DNA of 46,377 bases from Nemertoderma westbladi (Eukaryota; Xenacoelomorpha; Nemertodermatida; Nemertodermatidae): the NCBI GenBank assembly GCA_032718475.1, contig JAUCBJ010008654.1:1-46377 (forward strand), written 5' to 3'. Below the pieces are notes generated by a model, which saw only the letters and a list, made by a program, of their open reading frames with translations, did no database searches and was not told where the DNA came from. Position numbers and translations under genes: made by a program. Shown piece after piece: positions 43,134-46,377 of the stretch (positions are counted from its first letter, which is position 1; the number at the start of each line of letters is the position of its first letter).

Positions 43134-44310
43134 TGTAAAAGCTTTTGCGGAATTAGCCGGTTATTTTCCCCGCAAAGTACTCTGTAGGTGTTTTAACGGA
43201 CATCAAAGCCGTTTCCTTACTGTACTGGTGTTTTAGTGGACATAAAAAGCCATTTCTTCTGTATGTGTACTTTAGCGGACATAACTAGCAATTCTATGTC
43301 GCAATACGCTAAAATCCTCTTGAAACAGTGTAGTTACTATGACGACAGCTAACAGCTGATCTGTACACGTGTAGCTTTTCCCTTGTTCTCTGTCGTTTCT
43401 TTGTTCGGTCAACCAATCAGAGCGATTCTCCTGTTATTTGTACAGAAACCTCCGGGAAATCGCGCAATGCATTATGGGTCAATGTTTACCTTTTTCCTGA
43501 TGCCAGAAGACCGGCTTTGGAATCTCTGTGTTTTTAGGCTTTAGCCCAACATTAGTAGGCTTAATCATAGAAACGTATATCTGTTATCAAACCAAAACAT
43601 AACTCACCTAATCATATTGTCAACTACAAACACCGCATTTTTACTGCTATTTACTGTTGGTTATTCATTATATCAGTTGATGGAATATTGTTATGTTTGG
43701 ATAATATCGATCAATAATCAGAAACCCCAATCTTCTTGATATACTGAAGGTAAGAGAGACCGGTTACATATAACGATTGCGACTTATATTAAAGTGGTTT
43801 TGGAGTGAATCTAATGCTATTTCATAGGCCCTACATGTATTGGTTGTTGTTCTCTTTATATGTGACTAAAATTAGTGAAGGTCGGCAGATCGGTGTGCAG
43901 CATTGTGCGGTAGTGTATATGATTGTGACTGATAACAAAGCATCTCCTAAAGAATGCGCTATATACGTGAATCCATAGCCATCCCGTTGTGTCTAGTGTA
44001 AGTCATAACTCTGTTTACATATTTAGAACGCCACGTCCTAAAGGAACTGTTAATATTTCCCGAAAGTGAATAATATTTGTCAGAGATTATATATTACAAT
44101 CAGTCGAATAATACAGTAGGCCTACACCGCAAAAAGGTTAGGCTTCCGAATCCAGTCTCCCGGGTATATCCAGCGGGTGAATGGTCGCGCATAGACTGGC
44201 TTCGGCTAATGTAGTGTATCAAATACTCGTCATAGGCTAAAGTCGATTTATAATCTAGAAGACACCCAAATTTGGCAGGTTAAACTGCTAAAGGTCTGAA
44301 AGCGCGAACA
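43134..44310 (+). repeat. 3' LTR of copy 2 (1177 bp, complete)
   Basis: Begins TGTAAAAGCTTTTGC and ends AAGCGCGAACA. Both ends match the copy 1 LTR in complement; its last 920 bp match the 5' LTR of copy 2. The beginning (43134-43390) contains repeated CGGACAT-containing phrases about 60 bp apart (TTTTAACGGACATCAAAGCC, TTTTAGTGGACATAAAAAGC, TTTAGCGGACATAACTAGC), a possible U3 enhancer-like array also visible in copy 1. Confidence 0.9.
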
Positions 44311-44574
44311 CTAAGTGTTCCAACTGACCTGAAAGCTTGCAACTTTTTTAACTTATCTTCATTAGACGACGTACGACTGCATTGAACTTCGTTATTTAAT
44401 TAATTATATTTATCCCCGCATTACTATGTTTATTTTCAATATATTCAACGACATTTGTTATGAATAAACTAGGGCAAATTGTTACGATATATGGTGTTGT
44501 GTCCGAAAAAGCCCATTATACAGTATATAATATATTAGATAAGTGTATGTTAATACGCAACTGTAGTATAATTA
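44311..44574. other. Flank between 3' LTR and duplicated segment
   Basis: A+T-rich, no gene or repeat recognised. The first bases after the LTR (CTAAG) would be the target duplication, but its partner is lost with the 5' LTR start. Confidence 0.4.
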
Positions 44575-44869
44575 GAATAAAATCGACAGGTTCGTTTTAT
44601 ATTCATTTAATTTTATACAGTATGTAACTTTAATTACGTATATTTTATAATAAAACCGCAGTGTATTCATGCATGGTGGCAAAAATGAATAATTGTGCTA
44701 TTTTTGCATATGTTTCTATAATCAATATTTGTGCTAAATTTACATTTAAATTGCGCTTTAGGGCAATTATGCGTTTCTGCTCGCTGGTTGGTCAAGAGTC
44801 CAGCTGGGAGAACCCTGGATATGACCGATCATGTGAGAAGAATAGACATTGTGTCATTCTTGTTTAGTT
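44575..44869 (+). repeat. Second copy of the 19562-19931 segment
   Basis: Nearly identical to 19562-19931 apart from a 52-bp deletion and a few substitutions. It stops at TTTAGTT, where it meets zinc-finger coding sequence (TTAATCAAGGG). The junction shares GTT with both parents. Confidence 0.8.
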
Positions 44870-45952
44870 AATCAAGGGAAGTGCGTTTACGGATCATCTC
44901 CCATCGAAGATCACAACAATTTGTTCGGTGCAGTAGATGTTGTCCCTGTATTAGATGACGAAGATATTTCTTATGAACAATCTGGAGATTCTTTTATTGT
45001 TGAAAAATGGGAAAACGACGGCCCAGACTGTTCGTATGGTAGGCCCATTGGAACTGAAGGTACAGAACCAACAATCAGTTGTGCAACAACAGATTCCGGT
45101 AGTTCTAATGAAACTGTTGGGGAGTTGGTATCTTCTTCAGATACCAGTTCCTGTTTACATTGCAAGGAATTATTTAATAACAAAGGAAATTTAGATAGAC
45201 ATATAGAATCCGTTAATAAAGACGTAGAGAATAAGTATAAATGCGATTATTGTGAGAAATTGTTTACACGCAAAAATAGTGTAAAGAAGCATGTTGACGC
45301 TACCCATAAAGGTATCAAACATAAGTGCGTTTATTGTAATAAAGAATTCAGCCAGCAAAGGAGTCTAAACACCCATGTGAACTACTTTCATAAAGATATC
45401 AAGTACAACTGTTTCGATTGTGGAAAATCATTTGCTACAAAAGCCGTACTAAAACAACATATCGACTCTATACATCAAGATATTAAATATAAGTGCGTTT
45501 ATTGTAATAAAGAATTCAGCCAGCAAAGGAGTATAAACACCCATTTGAACTACTTTCATAAAGATATCAAGTACAACTGTTTCGATTGTGGAAATTTATT
45601 TGCTAGAAAAACCGAACTAAAAAAACATATCGACTCTATACATCAAGATATTAAATATAAGTGCGTTTATTGTAATAAAGAATTCCGTTACAAACACGAC
45701 CTAAAACGGCATTTCGACTCTATACATAAAGATATCAAACATAACTGCGGTTATTGTCATAAAGAATTCAGTTATCAAGGCAGTCTAAACATCCACATTA
45801 ACTTTGCCCACAAAGGTATCATCAAGTATAGCTGCTCCGATTGTGGAAAATCATTTGCTACAAAAGCCGAACTAAAACAACATGTCGACTCAATAAATAA
45901 TGATATCAAACATAACTGTGGTTATTGTAATAAAGAATTCAGACAGCAAAGG

Positions 45953-45958
<6 letters not shown>
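44868..45958 (+). pseudogene. Truncated, decaying copy of the C2H2 zinc-finger gene
   Basis: Matches 24640-25732 of the gene at 24513 from the codons for NQGKCVYGSS onwards but has no ATG: the first 40-odd residues, with both IKKE motifs, are replaced by unrelated sequence ending in a splice-acceptor-like TTTAG. The frame is otherwise open. Nine fingers plus the beginning of a tenth remain, cut off by A31 at 45959. Zinc ligands are lost in two fingers, where the last His is Asn (HIESVN, HVDSIN). Compared with the long gene it lacks the block of further finger duplications. It is a pseudogene, or at most an internal exon if an upstream donor exists. Confidence 0.8.

Positions 45959-45989
<31 letters not shown>
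45959..45989. repeat. A31 homopolymer
   Basis: Thirty-one consecutive A directly after AGGAATCTT, at the point where the parental gene reads AGGAATCTAAACACTC. Sequence after it (GTACGCGATTCC) is unrelated to the zinc-finger gene. Confidence 0.95.
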
Positions 45990-45992
<3 letters not shown>

Positions 45993-46050
45993 CGCGATTC
46001 CTAAATTTGTACACTACCCGGTTAAAAGAAAGTACGCATGTGATGGGATT

Positions 46051-46276
46051 AGTCCTACAATTGCGCCAATAAAAGATAAGTTATTTTCGGTAAAATAAAC
46101 TTATCATTCGAGGTTAAGACCCCTAGAACCCTTCCTATAATAAATGTATAATAACAAACACCTCGAAAAATACAGCTTGCCAAAACATTGTTACTATCAA
46201 TAATACAAAATCAGGGGCTAATAAAATGGCAGTCCTACAATTGCGCCAATAAAAGATAAGTTATTTTCGGTAAAAT
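46051..46276. repeat. 46-bp direct repeat, two identical copies
   Basis: Copies at 46051-46096 and 46231-46276, beginning AGTCCTACAATTGCGCCAAT and ending TTTTCGGTAAAAT, are identical. The second directly abuts the LTR end at 46277. The interval holds an 8-bp inverted pair TTCGAGGT / ACCTCGAA. Confidence 0.85.
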
Positions 46277-46377
46277 TGTACGCGCTTTTATAGACCTTCA
46301 GCAGTTTAACCTGCCGAAATTTATATGTCTTTATTGATAATCTGCCTTTTGTAAGATGATAAGATTTAATACAAAAC
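46277..46377 (-). repeat. LTR end of a third BEL/Pao relative (runs off right edge)
   Basis: Plus-strand TGTACGCGCTTTTATAGACC, then CAGCAGTTTAACCTGCCGAAAT, matches the inner end of the copy 1 LTR (TGTTCGCGCTTTCAGACC..., from 3267) over about 60 bp, in the same minus orientation. Whether a full element follows lies outside the window. Confidence 0.7.

Larger units (their letters stand above)
27225..44310 (+). mobile_element. BEL/Pao LTR retrotransposon copy 2, 17.1 kb, with extra 3' module
   Basis: Direct LTRs at 27225-28144 (truncated at its 5' end) and 43134-44310 bound a 15 kb interior: leader, gag, protease, RT, RNase H, integrase (30408-38594), then 4.5 kb with two further frames. BEL/Pao membership is shown by the DUF1759-like Gag, the DSG aspartic protease, YMDD in the RT, the RNase H/A17-type region, integrase with HX4H/CX2C and D-D-E, and the DUF5641-like C-terminus (SAGDMVLIVDSDLPRKRWQT). 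The domain order PR-RT-RH-IN is that of the clade. About 17 of 920 LTR positions differ, so insertion is moderately recent. Gag-pol has four apparent frameshifts and one stop and could not now work unaided. No target duplication can be tested because the 5' LTR start is missing. Confidence 0.88.

Noticed and set aside
46231-46250. tRNA-derived primer site (complement begins TGGCGCAATTG)
   Set aside because: It lies 27 bp or more from the LTR end, it is duplicated at 46051, and the implied tRNA 3' end does not fit acceptor-stem spacing.

Overview
This is a gene-poor, A+T-rich, repeat-dense piece of an animal nuclear genome. The evidence is a long C2H2 zinc-finger gene with KxE motifs, BEL/Pao LTR retrotransposons (a metazoan-only clade), APE-type LINE fragments and many small DNA-transposon remnants. 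The style suggests a marine invertebrate, but I cannot name the species. No bacterial gene organisation, CRISPR array, rRNA or convincing tRNA was seen.

Layout. 1-4483: 5' part of a minus-strand BEL/Pao element (copy 1): LTR 3267-4483, leader 1104-3266, and a gag-like frame from 1103 that runs off the left edge. 4484-8559: a 21-bp minisatellite of about 190 units, starting exactly at the outer end of that LTR. 8560-24500: mostly non-coding with a possible SANT/Myb-like 3' exon (9119-9356), a LINE RT fragment (11510-11857), a Tc1/mariner-like element bounded by TA (11886-14448) with a G22/C22 inverted-repeat MITE nested in it, a piggyBac-like end plus a five-unit 164-bp palindromic repeat (15281-16330), a minus-strand LINE endonuclease fragment (16739-17338), a 27-bp minisatellite (19301-19498), a small inverted repeat (22159-22252) and a MITE with long inverted repeats and a 9-10 bp target duplication (22771-23409). 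24513-26528: an intact 19-finger C2H2 gene.

27225-44310: a plus-strand BEL/Pao element of about 17.1 kb (copy 2). The two LTRs (27225-28144, 5'-truncated; 43134-44310) differ at about 17 of 920 positions by my hand alignment, so they delimit one fairly recent insertion. Gag-protease-RT-RNase H-integrase occupies 30408-38594 and carries four apparent frameshifts and one in-frame stop. Between pol and the 3' LTR lies an extra 4.5 kb module with two uninterrupted frames (40226-40624 and 41358-43055). A GT-AG intron joins them in phase into one predicted protein of about 703 residues with three zinc-knuckle-like motifs and a basic tail. It has no membrane features and I do not recognise it. This is the best candidate for something undescribed.

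44575-45989: a second, decayed copy of the zinc-finger gene, fused at a splice-acceptor-like TTTAG to sequence otherwise found at 19562-19931, and cut off by A31. 46277-46377: the end of a third, minus-strand LTR of the same family.

Most of the window is therefore mobile elements and their by-products. The only apparently intact genes are the 19-finger protein and the element's 3' module.
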